Assembly (NCBI GenBank): GCA_900539115.1
Contig: UQAQ01000021.1
Coordinates: 1-46,480, forward strand
Origin: an uncultured Roseburia sp.
Lineage (GTDB): Bacteria > Bacillota > Clostridia > Lachnospirales > Lachnospiraceae
Length of the DNA: 46,480 nt
Direction of reading: 5' to 3'
This document shows positions 6,482-15,995 of this stretch, piece by piece. The translations under genes and the position numbers were made by a program. How positions within the stretch are numbered: the stretch's first letter is position 1; each line of letters starts with the position of its first letter. The notes beneath the pieces are model-generated. The model did no database searches. It saw only the letters and a list, made by a program, of their open reading frames with translations, and was not told the DNA's origin.

Positions 6482-8789
6482 TTATACTTCCTGCGAACTA
6501 TAAACTCGTTTTATGGCTTTCACTTTACTGCTGAGTCCTTTTTTCCGCAGCAGTTTGCGGTATGCCTTAATCTTCGATTTTGGCACTTTCACGGTCGTTT
6601 TCTTTGTGATGCCCTTAAATGCGTTCTTCGCAACATTCTTTGCCTTCAGCTTCCGGGACTTAATAACAAGCAATTTCAGCTTCTTACATTTGGAAAACGC
6701 CTTTTTCCCAATTTTTGTAACATTCTTTCCGATTATGATCTTAGTAACTTTACTATTTCCCTTAAATGCTTTGCCGGAAACAGATGTCACTTGGTAGGTC
6801 ACTCCATTCACTTTTACAAATGCCGGAACTTTTACTTTTCCTTTGGCATTTTTTGCCGGTGCCTCATACTGCACTTCCGGATTTTCCGAATCCGCATTCA
6901 TTACCTTGAAAGTCGCTCCCTGACTGTCTTTCAGAAGAGTTTCTTTCCCTTCCTCTGCCGGTGCTTCCGTCGGTTGTGCGGTCGGCTGCTGTGTTGGGGC
7001 AGGCGTTGCACTCTGTGTCGGAGTTGTCGGTGTCGGACTTGGACTCGGTTTCGCCACATTTGTCCATTTTGCATAGAGTGTCATATTTCCAACATGCCCC
7101 TTCGGTATCTCGGTTATCTTTGATGTAAATGCCGCATCCTTATACCAGCCATCAAAGGTATAACCCGCTTTTACCGGATCCTGCAATGCCGTCGCTGTCG
7201 GAAGCGGATAATAGGATGCCGGGTTTGCTGCCGCATTGGTTCCGCCATCTAACTCATAGGTTATCTGATACTGATTCAATCTAATATATAAATGTACAGT
7301 CATGATACAATTGTATCCGCAGTCATAAGTGTAAGTAACTTCTTCTGCCATCGGATCAAATACCAAAACATTGCCTGCTAATGTTGCGCCGGTTATATTT
7401 GATATGCTGCCTGCGTCCCAGCCGGAAATCTGTCCCATATCGTTCTCAACGGTATCGTACATCATAATACTGGCTTCCAAATTTCTATCCGAATACTTGT
7501 CTGTTACTTTTAATACCTTGATCGGATTATTGTAAAAATCCATGGTAGACAAGTTTGTATTTTGTCTGATATCCAGACCATCAATCTCATTATCGTTACA
7601 CTGCAACGTGCTAAGATACAGATTCTTACTCACATCAATACTTTTCAAATGATTACTAGCACATTGCAGCATATACAAGCTTGTATTAGCACTGACATCC
7701 AGACTTGTCAATCCATTATTTACACAGACCAAATTTATCAAGTTCGGATTCTTACTCACATCAAGGCTCTTGAGGTTTGAATTGTGCGAAATATATAAAG
7801 ACTGCAAGGCAGTATTGGCACTGACATCCAGACTTGTCAATTTATTATATACACAACGCAAATATTCAAGTTTTGTATTCGCTTTTATCTCCAGTGTTGT
7901 CAACTTGTTATTTCCACAATCCAAACTCGTTATATCCGGATTATTGCTGACATCCAGAGTCGTTAAACTATTATTTGCGCAATACAAGTTCTGCAGCTGC
8001 GTATTTCGACTCAGATCCAGTTCTGTGATTCCATTTTCTTTACAGTCTAATTCAGTTAATGCCGGACTGTCACTCGTATTCAGACTTTGCAAGTTATTCT
8101 TATAACAACTCAAACTTTTTAATGCGGTATCTCCGCTTATATTTAAGCTCGTCAGGTTATTATTATCATAGCAAACCTTCTAATTTCGTATTCTGACTTA
8201 CATCTAAACTCGTCAGCGGATTGTTTCCACATGCCAGCTCCACCAATTCTGTATTCTTACTCAAATCAATACTTGAGATTTGATTTTCATAAATCCATAA
8301 TTTCTGCAGGTTTGTATTCTTTGTCACATCCAGACCCGGCAATTGATTATACCTGCACTGTAACTTGATTAATTCCGTATTCTGACTTACATCTAAACTT
8401 TGCAAGTTATTCTTATCACAATTCAATTCCTGCAGCTTTTTATTTTTCGTCACATCTAAACTTGCCAGACTGTTCTTTTCGCATTCTAATACCGTTAAAT
8501 TCGGAAAATACTCGATTCCTGCAAGAGAGGTGATTTTAGTTTGACTGTTTAAAGAATCAAAATTTACAACGATTTTCTTTACTGCGTTTCTCTCACTTTC
8601 CGACAATTTTCCATCGCCGCTTTTATCAAATCTACCAACATATTTCAAAAATGTGGCATCCGGAAATGTCATATTATCGATCGGCACATCCGTTTCTGCC
8701 GCCTTTACAGGCGAAGCCGTATAGCAACACACCGCCATGCCAAATAACAATATTCCAAATCCCAGTTTACGTAGTCCAAATTTACTCAT
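6482..8789 (-). pseudogene. Internalin-like leucine-rich-repeat surface protein, frameshifted
   Basis: Two reading frames together make one protein. The first (start 8789, GGAGG 7 bases upstream) has a signal peptide, an EF-hand-like loop DKSGDGKLSESE and LRR units of the form LxxLxCxxNxLxSLDxSxNT, then stops at TGA 8166-8168. The second frame resumes the same repeats just before this point (CYDNNNLTSLNIS) and continues to 6482. A net one-base shift lies at about 8173-8178. The second frame holds roughly a dozen more LRR units, an InlB B-repeat/Flg_new domain (LDGGT..GYTFDGWY..LYAKW), a Pro/Thr linker and a C-terminal BspA-like LRR_5 module. That module is shared with the protein at 16487-19951. 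The second frame has no ribosome binding site at its apparent start (TTG at 8113), so it is not an independent gene. Sequencing error versus true pseudogene cannot be decided here. Confidence 0.82.
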
Positions 8790-8836
8790 ATATTTTCCTC
8801 CATTTCCATAACTTTGCATGCCTACTTACTTATTGT

Positions 8837-8865
8837 ATTATACCACCAATGCTGCTTCTTGACAA
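8837..8865 (-). promoter_or_regulatory. Promoter of the LRR gene
   Basis: TTGTCA (8865-8860), 17-base spacer, TATAAT (8842-8837) on the minus strand, 48 bases before the start codon. Confidence 0.75.
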
Positions 8866-8932
8866 TCCCGCTTATTTTCGAAAAGTTTGACACCTTAAAG
8901 CAAAGAATTATAAACATTATATATAACGAAAT

Positions 8933-8993
8933 GTGCGCCGCCGGGCGCACCATTTTAAAAGCCGCTACACCGGGTAACACCCGTGCGGCGGCT
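8933..8993 (-). terminator. Double hairpin after the GH43 gene
   Basis: On the minus strand AGCCGC (8993-8988) pairs with GCGGCT (8965-8960), enclosing CGGGTGTTACCCG, followed by TTTTAAAA. A second perfect hairpin GTGCGCC/GGCGCAC (8950-8933) comes next. Together they would stop transcription from the GH43 gene before the LRR promoter. Confidence 0.65.
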
Positions 8994-9036
8994 CTTGTTT
9001 TACAATAGTACCATGATCTTCTAAACCATATTTCGT

Positions 9037-12000
9037 TTATCGTTTCAAAATAACTGCTTTGATAATAAATCCTGCCTCATCGGCACCATCACCAAAGATT
9101 TTGAACCGATATAATTCTTTCTCTTTATTCAACTCAATCACTTTTGAATGTTCTAACGGATTAAATGGTGCATCTGTTCCTGCCCACTTTATTTCAACAT
9201 CCTTATCCTGAGCATCTTTGTATCGTGAAGCGCATCCAAATTTATCTTCCGCGCCAAGACGATCGTATTTGATCTCAATCGACGAAAATTTTGTATCTGT
9301 CAATTCTTCCGGCATATTGAAGAACACTCCCGGATAAGCACCATCATAAGTAAGAGTGGCAGTCTTTGCTTCTTCATTAAATTTGATGGTACATCCTGTG
9401 TCATTCGTCACTGTCTTTTCATTGAGTGGCAGTGTGTACTCTGTATTCGCTTCATTCCAGCCGTATGTTACATCCAAAGTCTCTGTCATAGGAAGCGGTG
9501 TTGGTTTCGGTGTTGCCGTTGGAATTGCCGCACCTGCCTCCCTCTTAAGCACGATAGATTTAACAACCATCTTGGCATCGGTTGGATTTTCACGTGTAAA
9601 AATCTTAATCTTATTAAAATTCTTTGCAAAGTTCAATTCCAGCGTCTTTGTCTGTTTACCAGAAACAAATGGCGCATCTTTGGACCAGGAAATATCCTCA
9701 TCCCCTTTTGAAGAAGAGTATCGAATTGCGGAACCAAACATTGTGTCATCGCACTCTGTCTCATAGGTAATCTCTACCATCTGGAAATTATTGTCTTTTG
9801 CATCCTGTGGGAGTTTGAACCACACGCCCGGATACTGTCCGTTGTAAGTAAGGGTTGCCTGTCCGTTATACATATCTACTTCTGCACTTGCTCCCCCTTC
9901 TGTCTCAACATTTTCTTCTGTGATTGGAATAGCGTATTCCGTTTTGTCTGCATTCCATCCTGTCACAAGGTTTGGATTCATTGTTGGAATTGGAGCAACA
10001 GTTGGTCTTGCTGAAAGGTCCGGAAGCTCTGGTGTGTCTTTTTCAGAGAATGCCCAAGATGCTACGTTATAACCAGTACCACGGAATACAAAGTATACGT
10101 CATGTACACCTGTTACTTCTTTTTCAACATCTGCTGTACTGAATGCATAAAGTTTCTTGGTATCAAGAAGGCCAATGCGCGCAATGCGGTTTGCAGGTAC
10201 GGTTGGATCATCAAGATAAACTTCAATCTGTCCTTCGTCATTTGCTGCTGCAATTTCTGCACTAATGCTCTTAAGTCCGTTTGCGCCAAAGTCTACTCCA
10301 CTGATCTTTGTCCAGTCACCGGTATTGATCTGATCCAATACCATCGGTGAACCATTGTAAGACTGCATTACTGTGCGGTCATCACGCAGTGATTTCACAC
10401 CGGCACTCTTAGAAGCTGTTGTTGCATTAACATATCTTACACTTCCATCCTGATTGGTGTATGGATTGAAGTTTTCAAGCTGTTTTGCGCCCTGGTAAGA
10501 AGGCTCAATATTGATAGTCTCTTTATCCATGTCAATATCAATCTCGTTGACATGAAGGTTACGATACTGCTTGCTGTCACGATACAACGTATTGCTCAAC
10601 GCTGTTGAGTGATAGAAGATGTAGTTGTGTCCCTTAAAGTTCTGCATATGATGATGGTTGTTATATGTCTCACCATACAGTTTACTTGGGTTATCAAGAA
10701 TTGTTCCAAGGAAGTTATGAGCGACTCCCTTGTCATCTGTATATTTGGTCTGTCCTACTTTATCCGGGAAGAACGCAATGTTCATCGGATCGGAAGAAAT
10801 ATATGCTGCAATCTGTACTGCACCTACATATGGTGTATCTTTCTTTACATCCCAGTTTGTACAATAAGAATAGATATATTTGCCGTCAATCTGGTTGATC
10901 TCTCCGTCTTCAAAGAAGCAGAATGTGTCCAGAATCTGTGGCACACCATCCGGTGATACTTTTCCGGTACCCTTTTCGAATTTCAATTTACATACACGTC
11001 CGGTCTGAACGTATTTTTCTTCATCATTTCCACCGCCAAAGTATACATAAGCGTTGCCTTTGTCATCCGCAAGAACTGCCGGGTCAAAGCACCATTTTAC
11101 GCCGCTGCATCCCTCAGACTGGGAAGTAAATAATTTCTTTCCAAGATCATCATACCATGGTCCAACCGGTGAGTCTCCACGTACATACCCAACGCCACCA
11201 CCATCGGTATAAAATACGTAATATTCATCCTCGCCGTCACCGTCACCATCAATCTTCAATGCGGATGGTGCCCATGCCTTTGTTGTCCATTTATTTGTCA
11301 CTTTGTTCTTCGCAAGTGCAGAATCCGGAAGATTCGTAAGGTTTCCATTATCCATAAGACCTTCATCAGTCCAGTTTACCATATCGGATGTGGAAAGAAT
11401 GCTCAAGGAATGATTACTGTAAGAGTTTGCTGCCAATTTTCCATCTGCATAATCAAATCCTTCATTGGTTCCATATACATATAATTTTCCATCAACATCT
11501 GAGTTATCCAATGCCGTTGGATCAGCGATGAAATCAAAGTTTGTCAGCATACTGTCAATATCATGTACTGTTCCGTCTGCTGTTGTATACTGCAATGGCG
11601 CTGTCAATTTGATCGCCGGCGTATCCCAATTATTGGAAGCGGTCTGCTGTTCAAATACATTGTCACCAAAATTGTCATATACTTTGGCACCTGCCTCTTC
11701 CAAGGACATCTGCACACCATTTTTGTAAGCAACGACTTTCTCTTCTTTGGTATCATAACCAAGGGTATAGTCATTGAAGTAACTGTATGCTTCTTTACTG
11801 TCCACTTTTGGAGCAACTTTTATCAATGATGGTGCTGTTGTAGGCACCGTTGTTGGCATTTCTGTTGATGCTGCTGCAGACGGTGTTGGTGCTGCTGCAG
11901 ACTGCGTTGGTACTGCTGCAGACTGCGTTGGCGTTGCAGATGTTGCTGGTGTTGCAGACTGTGTTGGCGCTGATGTTCCCGGAGCCACTGAAGCTGTCGT

Positions 12001-12354
12001 TTTCGCTGCGTCTTTTTCCACTTTAACTTTGCATTTTAAAATTTTCTTCACCTTCCCTTTTTTATACGTCGCTTTCAGCGTTGCTGTTCCTTTTTTTACG
12101 CCTTTCACTACCGCATATTTTTTTCTTTTTTTGGTAAGTTTGATAACTTTCTTATTGGAGATCTTCCAAGTTACCTTTGCTTTTTTTGCCGCATTTTTCA
12201 ATGTGACTTTTGCTTTTTTGCCAACTTTAACTGTAATATTGGTTTTGTTAAATTTGACTTTTTTTGCCGCATCTGATACAGAAGCCATCCCCGTAGGAAT
12301 CGCCATTGAAGCTACCATCAGAACTGCAAGCACTTTCTTCTTTGATTGATTCAT
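9037..12354 (-). CDS. Secreted modular GH43 enzyme (arabinofuranosidase/xylosidase type) with Ig-like, CBM6-like and two C-terminal modules
   Basis: Protein of 1105 residues; AAGGAGG lies 7 bases before ATG. Signal peptide 1-29, lysine-rich Ig-like domain 31-113, Thr/Pro/Ser linker 114-176, GH43 five-blade domain about 190-620. Likely catalytic residues are D278 (FIADPT, general base), D424 (FDPAVLADD, pKa modulator) and the Glu in FFEDGEINQIDGKYIYSY (482 or 485, acid). NHHHMQNFKGHNYIFYH (566-582) is the family's conserved His-containing blade. About 625-772 looks like a CBM6-type domain. Two homologous C-terminal modules, about 800-935 and 965-1105, share TYxGxYPGVxFxxP and a KxxVLKR end. 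GH43 enzymes of this layout remove arabinose or xylose from arabinoxylan. The exact substrate cannot be read from sequence. It acts with the GH10 xylanase in this window. No anchor is seen. Confidence 0.9.
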   Translation of the reverse strand: MNQSKKKVLAVLMVASMAIPTGMASVSDAAKKVKFNKTNITVKVGKKAKVTLKNAAKKAKVTWKISNKKVIKLTKKRKKYAVVKGVKKGTATLKATYKKGKVKKILKCKVKVEKDAAKTTASVAPGTSAPTQSATPATSATPTQSAAVPTQSAAAPTPSAAASTEMPTTVPTTAPSLIKVAPKVDSKEAYSYFNDYTLGYDTKEEKVVAYKNGVQMSLEEAGAKVYDNFGDNVFEQQTASNNWDTPAIKLTAPLQYTTADGTVHDIDSMLTNFDFIADPTALDNSDVDGKLYVYGTNEGFDYADGKLAANSYSNHSLSILSTSDMVNWTDEGLMDNGNLTNLPDSALAKNKVTNKWTTKAWAPSALKIDGDGDGEDEYYVFYTDGGGVGYVRGDSPVGPWYDDLGKKLFTSQSEGCSGVKWCFDPAVLADDKGNAYVYFGGGNDEEKYVQTGRVCKLKFEKGTGKVSPDGVPQILDTFCFFEDGEINQIDGKYIYSYCTNWDVKKDTPYVGAVQIAAYISSDPMNIAFFPDKVGQTKYTDDKGVAHNFLGTILDNPSKLYGETYNNHHHMQNFKGHNYIFYHSTALSNTLYRDSKQYRNLHVNEIDIDMDKETINIEPSYQGAKQLENFNPYTNQDGSVRYVNATTASKSAGVKSLRDDRTVMQSYNGSPMVLDQINTGDWTKISGVDFGANGLKSISAEIAAANDEGQIEVYLDDPTVPANRIARIGLLDTKKLYAFSTADVEKEVTGVHDVYFVFRGTGYNVASWAFSEKDTPELPDLSARPTVAPIPTMNPNLVTGWNADKTEYAIPITEENVETEGGASAEVDMYNGQATLTYNGQYPGVWFKLPQDAKDNNFQMVEITYETECDDTMFGSAIRYSSSKGDEDISWSKDAPFVSGKQTKTLELNFAKNFNKIKIFTRENPTDAKMVVKSIVLKREAGAAIPTATPKPTPLPMTETLDVTYGWNEANTEYTLPLNEKTVTNDTGCTIKFNEEAKTATLTYDGAYPGVFFNMPEELTDTKFSSIEIKYDRLGAEDKFGCASRYKDAQDKDVEIKWAGTDAPFNPLEHSKVIELNKEKELYRFKIFGDGADEAGFIIKAVILKR

Positions 12355-12489
12355 GGTGTCCTCCTTCTGCTTTTTCAGCGATTTAAAATTATTTTAATTT
12401 TACATCATTTCTTTCCAAAATGCATTGTGTTATTTTGTCAATAAATTGATATATCTGGTGCAAAATGATCGTGCTGCACTATTTATTCA

Positions 12490-12519
12490 TTGACAGTTCT
12501 TCACTTTATTTGCTATACT
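12490..12519 (+). promoter_or_regulatory. Promoter of the DUF2752 gene
   Basis: TTGACA (12490-12495), 18-base spacer, TATACT (12514-12519), 21 bases before the start codon. Confidence 0.75.
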
Positions 12520-12540
12520 TTTCTGCAAAGGAGAGATTTT

Positions 12541-12981
12541 ATGTTTTCAACGATTCAAAGCCATGCCGGCAGAAGACATTCTGTCAACGACATTTTGTTC
12601 TTTGTGGGATGGCTTCTGCTTATCCCTTTTACCATTCTTGCACTTTTTTACAATATCGGATGGATCCATCCGACCCACTGGCTGCCTCCCTGCCTGTTTC
12701 ATTTTGTCACCGGTCTTCCCTGTCCGGGCTGCGGCGGGACGCGTGCCTTTGTCTCCCTTTTAAAAGGCGATCTGATTCATTCGTTCTTGTATCATCCGGT
12801 CGTCCCATTCTGCTTTCTTCTCTATGTCATTTTTATGGTGACGCAGACGATGGAACGGATTCTCCGCAGGAAAACAAATTTGCGGTTTCACGCTCTTTCT
12901 TTCCGGTTAGAATATGTTTATTTGGCGGTAATCCTCATTTTGGTGCAATGGATTGTCAAAATAATAGCGGCCCTCCTATGA
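12541..12981 (+). CDS. DUF2752 family membrane protein
   Basis: 146 residues. The start is chosen because AAAGGAGAG lies 5-7 bases upstream; a longer frame from 12490 overlaps the promoter. It has three hydrophobic segments (about 20-42, 78-100 and 122-145). The motif TGLPCPGCGGTRAFVSLLKGD (residues about 57-77), followed by SFLYHP, is the signature of DUF2752. The family is membrane-bound and of unknown function; the CPGCG cysteines are the conserved feature. It is transcribed alone, convergent with the DUF4190 genes. Confidence 0.85.
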   Translation: MFSTIQSHAGRRHSVNDILFFVGWLLLIPFTILALFYNIGWIHPTHWLPPCLFHFVTGLPCPGCGGTRAFVSLLKGDLIHSFLYHPVVPFCFLLYVIFMVTQTMERILRRKTNLRFHALSFRLEYVYLAVILILVQWIVKIIAALL

Positions 12982-12996
12982 GAGCCGCCATTTTTG
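12967..12996 (+). terminator. Terminator overlapping the DUF2752 stop codon
   Basis: GCGGC-C-CTC and GAG-A-GCCGC form a stem over the TGA stop (loop CTAT), followed by five T. Confidence 0.75.
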
Positions 12997-13000
12997 TTAT

Positions 13001-13190
13001 GTAACTATTCAGGCGCCCCTCCCACACATTCACATTTCGAACACTTCGTGTTCTTTTCCCGCCTTTGACAAGGCTAAAAATGCTCATATGTGGAGGGGAG
13101 CCCTATTAGGATCACTGTATGGAAATCAACGTCTCTTACGTGCAAGCACGACGATTCATTGATTTCCATACAGTGATCCTGAATAGTTAC
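13001..13190 (-). repeat. Structured intergenic element A
   Basis: The element is bounded by a perfect 13-bp inverted repeat, GTAACTATTCAGG (13001-13013) and CCTGAATAGTTAC (13178-13190). Inside is a branched domain. Its stem is CCCCTCC/GGAGGGG, with sub-hairpins GAACAC-TTC-GTGTTC and GCCTT-TGAC-AAGGC, then TAAAAATGCTCAT. Next to it is a long hairpin with a perfect 21-bp stem (13108-13128 with 13160-13180) whose apex carries CGTGCAAGCACG. Loops and linkers match element B (32640-32821) closely while stems differ. The minus strand is preferred because two A-C mismatches in B become G-U pairs there. It lies between convergent genes. Family not recognised. Confidence 0.75.
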
Positions 13191-13197
13191 TTTGTTA

Positions 13198-13593
13198 TCA
13201 ATAGGTTGTATACGATGAAATGTCAACGCGGAAAAACTGCTGCATCCACTGCATTACTTCGCTTTCATTGTTTGGATCAATGTTATTGATGGATTGCAGA
13301 TTTTCCATTGTAACGTGAGACCAATCAATCATCATCGCAAAAGAAATGATCATAAATGCGTTCAGAAGAAGCCCTAAAATATTCACCACAAGGCCAATAA
13401 TCCCGAGTGTTCTTCCGGTTCCACTTCCCTTTACCACGCTAATGATAGAGAAGATTCCACCAATGATACAAAAGATCAGTCCTGCGCCCATGCACATACA
13501 ACAGAGAATGGAAAGGATTCCAAGGACAAGTCCTGCGATTCCAAACCCTTTCTTCTGGCTCTGTACAACGATGCTCTGTTCATTTTCTTCCAT
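13198..13593 (-). CDS. Small DUF4190-like membrane protein
   Basis: 131 residues; AGGAGG lies 7 bases before ATG. After a polar N-terminus, three hydrophobic stretches follow. The first two have the pattern GFGIAGLVLGILSILC (residues 16-31) and GRTLGIIGLVVNILGLLLN, typical of DUF4190 proteins with internally repeated Gly-rich helices. The acidic C-terminus (MENLQSINNIDPNNESE) is probably exposed. Function is unknown. It follows a second DUF4190-like gene by 15 bases and thrS by about 420, so all three may share the T-box controlled transcript. Confidence 0.8.
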   Translation of the reverse strand: MEENEQSIVVQSQKKGFGIAGLVLGILSILCCMCMGAGLIFCIIGGIFSIISVVKGSGTGRTLGIIGLVVNILGLLLNAFMIISFAMMIDWSHVTMENLQSINNIDPNNESEVMQWMQQFFRVDISSYTTY

Positions 13594-13608
13594 AATTTTC
13601 CTCCTGTC

Positions 13609-13998
13609 TTATAACCATATTCGCAGCTTGCGCAATGCAAACATCATTGAACCACTGCCGTCATCCGGAAATGCTGATGGTTCCGGGCTTGCTGACGGCA
13701 CCCCGATCGCAGATGGGGATACCGGTGTCGTCTGCAGGCTGTCTGCCGGACCACTTGTGAGCATGATGTAAAGCACCGCCGAAACGATTCCAAGTGACAT
13801 TCCGACTGCCCCTACAATAATTCCTGCGATTGCCAGATCCCGCTGACCGCCTTCCGCTTCACGATATGCGATAATTCCCAGCACCACACCAATCATTCCA
13901 ACGATGATGGCAAGGTACCAGGCAAAACAGCACAACACAGAAAGGCAGGAAAGGATCAGCGATACGACCGCTTTTCCATTTATCTTTTTTGGCTCCAT
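13609..13998 (-). CDS. Small DUF4190-like membrane protein with Pro/Ser tail
   Basis: 129 residues; AGGGAGG lies 6 bases before ATG. Two or three membrane helices (about 10-28, 30-46, 56-80) carry the DUF4190 pattern AIAGIIVGAVGMSLGIVS. A Ser/Pro-rich tail follows (VSPSAIGVPSASPEPSAF) with no known domain. It starts 18 bases after thrS stops, so co-transcription is likely. Function unknown. Confidence 0.78.
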   Translation of the reverse strand: MEPKKINGKAVVSLILSCLSVLCCFAWYLAIIVGMIGVVLGIIAYREAEGGQRDLAIAGIIVGAVGMSLGIVSAVLYIMLTSGPADSLQTTPVSPSAIGVPSASPEPSAFPDDGSGSMMFALRKLRIWL

Positions 13999-14016
13999 AG
14001 ATTCCTCCCTTTCCGA

Positions 14017-15975
14017 TTATTTTTCTTCGCTTACTTCGATCTTGCGGATCTCTTTGGTACGGATCTCTTCCGTGATATCCGCGATAAAGTCATCCAGTGC
14101 CACCTGTCCTTCGTCACCTTTATAGCGGCTTCGAAGCGACACTTTGTTTTCCTCCTGCTCTTTCTGGCCTACGATGAGCATGTATGGAATACGCTGCAGA
14201 CGTGCTTCTCGGATTTTAAATCCGATTTTCTCGGATCGATTATCCACTGCAGCGTCTACGCCATTGGCTGTCAATTTTTGGCAGACATTTTCCGCATAAT
14301 CCGCATATTTCTCAGAAATAGGAAGCACACGAACCTGCTCCGGGCAAAGCCATGTCGGGAACATACCGGCGTATTTTTCGATCAGCCATGCCAATGTTCT
14401 CTCGTAGCATCCGATCGAAGTTCTGTGAATGATGTAAGGACGAACTTTGTCGCCTTTCTCATCAATATAATACATGTCAAACTGATCAGCAAGAAGAGCA
14501 TCCCACTGAATTGTGATCATGGTATCTTCTTTTCCATATACATTTTTGGCGTTAATGTCTACTTTTGGTCCGTAGAACGCAGCCTCTCCGACATCTTCGG
14601 TAAATGGAATGTTCAATTCGTTCAGAATATTTCGGATATCTTCCTCTGTCTCATTCCAAACTTCCGGCTCGCCGATATATTTTTCCGGATTTTCCGGATC
14701 CCATTTGGACAAATGGTAGGTTACATCTTCTTCCAGACCGAGTGTCTGCAGACAATACTGCGCCAATGCGATACAATCTTTAAATTCTTTTACCATCTGA
14801 TCCGGGCGGACGATCAAATGTCCCTCGGAAATCGTAAACTGGCGTACACGTGTCAAGCCATGCATTTCACCCGAATCCTCGTTACGGAACAAGGTCGAAG
14901 TCTCACCATAGCGGCAAGGAAGATCGCGGTAAGATTTCTGGCTTGCTTTATACACATAATACTGGAACGGACAAGTCATCGGACGAAGCGCAAATACCTC
15001 TTTGTCTTTGTCCTCGTCCCCAAGGACGAACATTCCTTCTTTGTAATGATCCCAATGTCCGGAAATCTTGTACAGATCGGATTTTGCCATAAGCGGTGTC
15101 TTCGTTCTCATATAGCCGCGTTTGGTCTCCTCGTCCTCGATCCAGCGCTGCATTCTCTGAATCATTTTCACACCGTTTGGCATAATGAGCGGAAGTCCCT
15201 GTCCAATGACATCTACCGTGGTAAATAATTCCATCTCACGTCCGAGTTTATTGTGGTCGCGCTTTTTGATGTCAGCCAAATGTTCCAAATGCGCATCCAA
15301 ATCTGCTTTTTTCGTAAATGCAGTTCCGTAAATACGGGTCAGCATTTTATTTTTCTCATTTCCTCTCCAGTAAGCACCGGAGGAGGAGATCAATTTCATC
15401 GCTTTGAGCGGCTTGGTACTCATCAGATGAGGGCCGGCACAAAGGTCGACATATTCGCCCTGCTCATAGAACGAAATCTCGGCGTCTTCCGGAAGATCCT
15501 CGATCAATTCCACTTTGTAAGGCTCTTCGCGTTTTTTCATAAATTCAATTGCTTCATTACGGGGAAGAGTAAATCGTTTCAGCTCTGCTCCCTCTTTTAC
15601 GATCTTTTTCATCTCTTTTTCGATCTTGTCAAGCGCCTCGCGGTCAAGGGATTCCATATCAAAATCATAATAGAAACCGTCCTCGATCGCCGGTCCGATC
15701 GCACATTTCGCATGTGGATACAGACGTTTGACCGCCTGTGCCAGCACATGAGATGCGGTGTGGCGGTAAGCTGCCTTTCCGGCATCACTGTCAAAGGTCA
15801 AAATGTTTAATTCATGTTCTCCGTCTACTACTGTTCTCAGATCTACTACTTCTCCATCAAGTTCTGCCACGCAGGCTACGCGGGCAAGTCCTTCGCTAAT
15901 GTCTTTTGCAATGTCAATAATTGCCATTGGTTCTGCATATTCTTTACAGGAACCATCTTTCAATGTGATTTTCAT
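14017..15975 (-). CDS. thrS: Threonine--tRNA ligase
   Basis: 652 residues, full length. It attaches threonine to tRNA-Thr and edits mischarged serine. Order: TGS domain 1-60; editing domain with HTASH (about 92-96) and the later DLCAGPHL Cys/His pair; class II catalytic core with motif 2 RYGETSTLFRNEDSGEMHGL; C-terminal anticodon-binding domain (LCPEQVRVLPISEKYADYA). Zinc ligands are likely the Cys of RPMTCPF, the His of ISEGHLIV and the His of IIHRTSIGCYERT. The start at 15975 has AAAGGAGAT upstream. A T-box leader with a Thr-type specifier precedes it (16164-16440), and a structured element lies in between. Confidence 0.97.
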   Translation of the reverse strand: MKITLKDGSCKEYAEPMAIIDIAKDISEGLARVACVAELDGEVVDLRTVVDGEHELNILTFDSDAGKAAYRHTASHVLAQAVKRLYPHAKCAIGPAIEDGFYYDFDMESLDREALDKIEKEMKKIVKEGAELKRFTLPRNEAIEFMKKREEPYKVELIEDLPEDAEISFYEQGEYVDLCAGPHLMSTKPLKAMKLISSSGAYWRGNEKNKMLTRIYGTAFTKKADLDAHLEHLADIKKRDHNKLGREMELFTTVDVIGQGLPLIMPNGVKMIQRMQRWIEDEETKRGYMRTKTPLMAKSDLYKISGHWDHYKEGMFVLGDEDKDKEVFALRPMTCPFQYYVYKASQKSYRDLPCRYGETSTLFRNEDSGEMHGLTRVRQFTISEGHLIVRPDQMVKEFKDCIALAQYCLQTLGLEEDVTYHLSKWDPENPEKYIGEPEVWNETEEDIRNILNELNIPFTEDVGEAAFYGPKVDINAKNVYGKEDTMITIQWDALLADQFDMYYIDEKGDKVRPYIIHRTSIGCYERTLAWLIEKYAGMFPTWLCPEQVRVLPISEKYADYAENVCQKLTANGVDAAVDNRSEKIGFKIREARLQRIPYMLIVGQKEQEENKVSLRSRYKGDEGQVALDDFIADITEEIRTKEIRKIEVSEEK

Positions 15976-15995
15976 TCTCTACGATCTCCTTTCTA

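Noticed and set aside
6482..8113. Independent second LRR gene
   Set aside because: It starts inside a repeat unit at TTG without a ribosome binding site and continues the upstream frame after a one-base shift.
14278..15228. 316-residue plus-strand ORF inside thrS
   Set aside because: Antisense shadow of a well-conserved gene, with no ribosome binding site.
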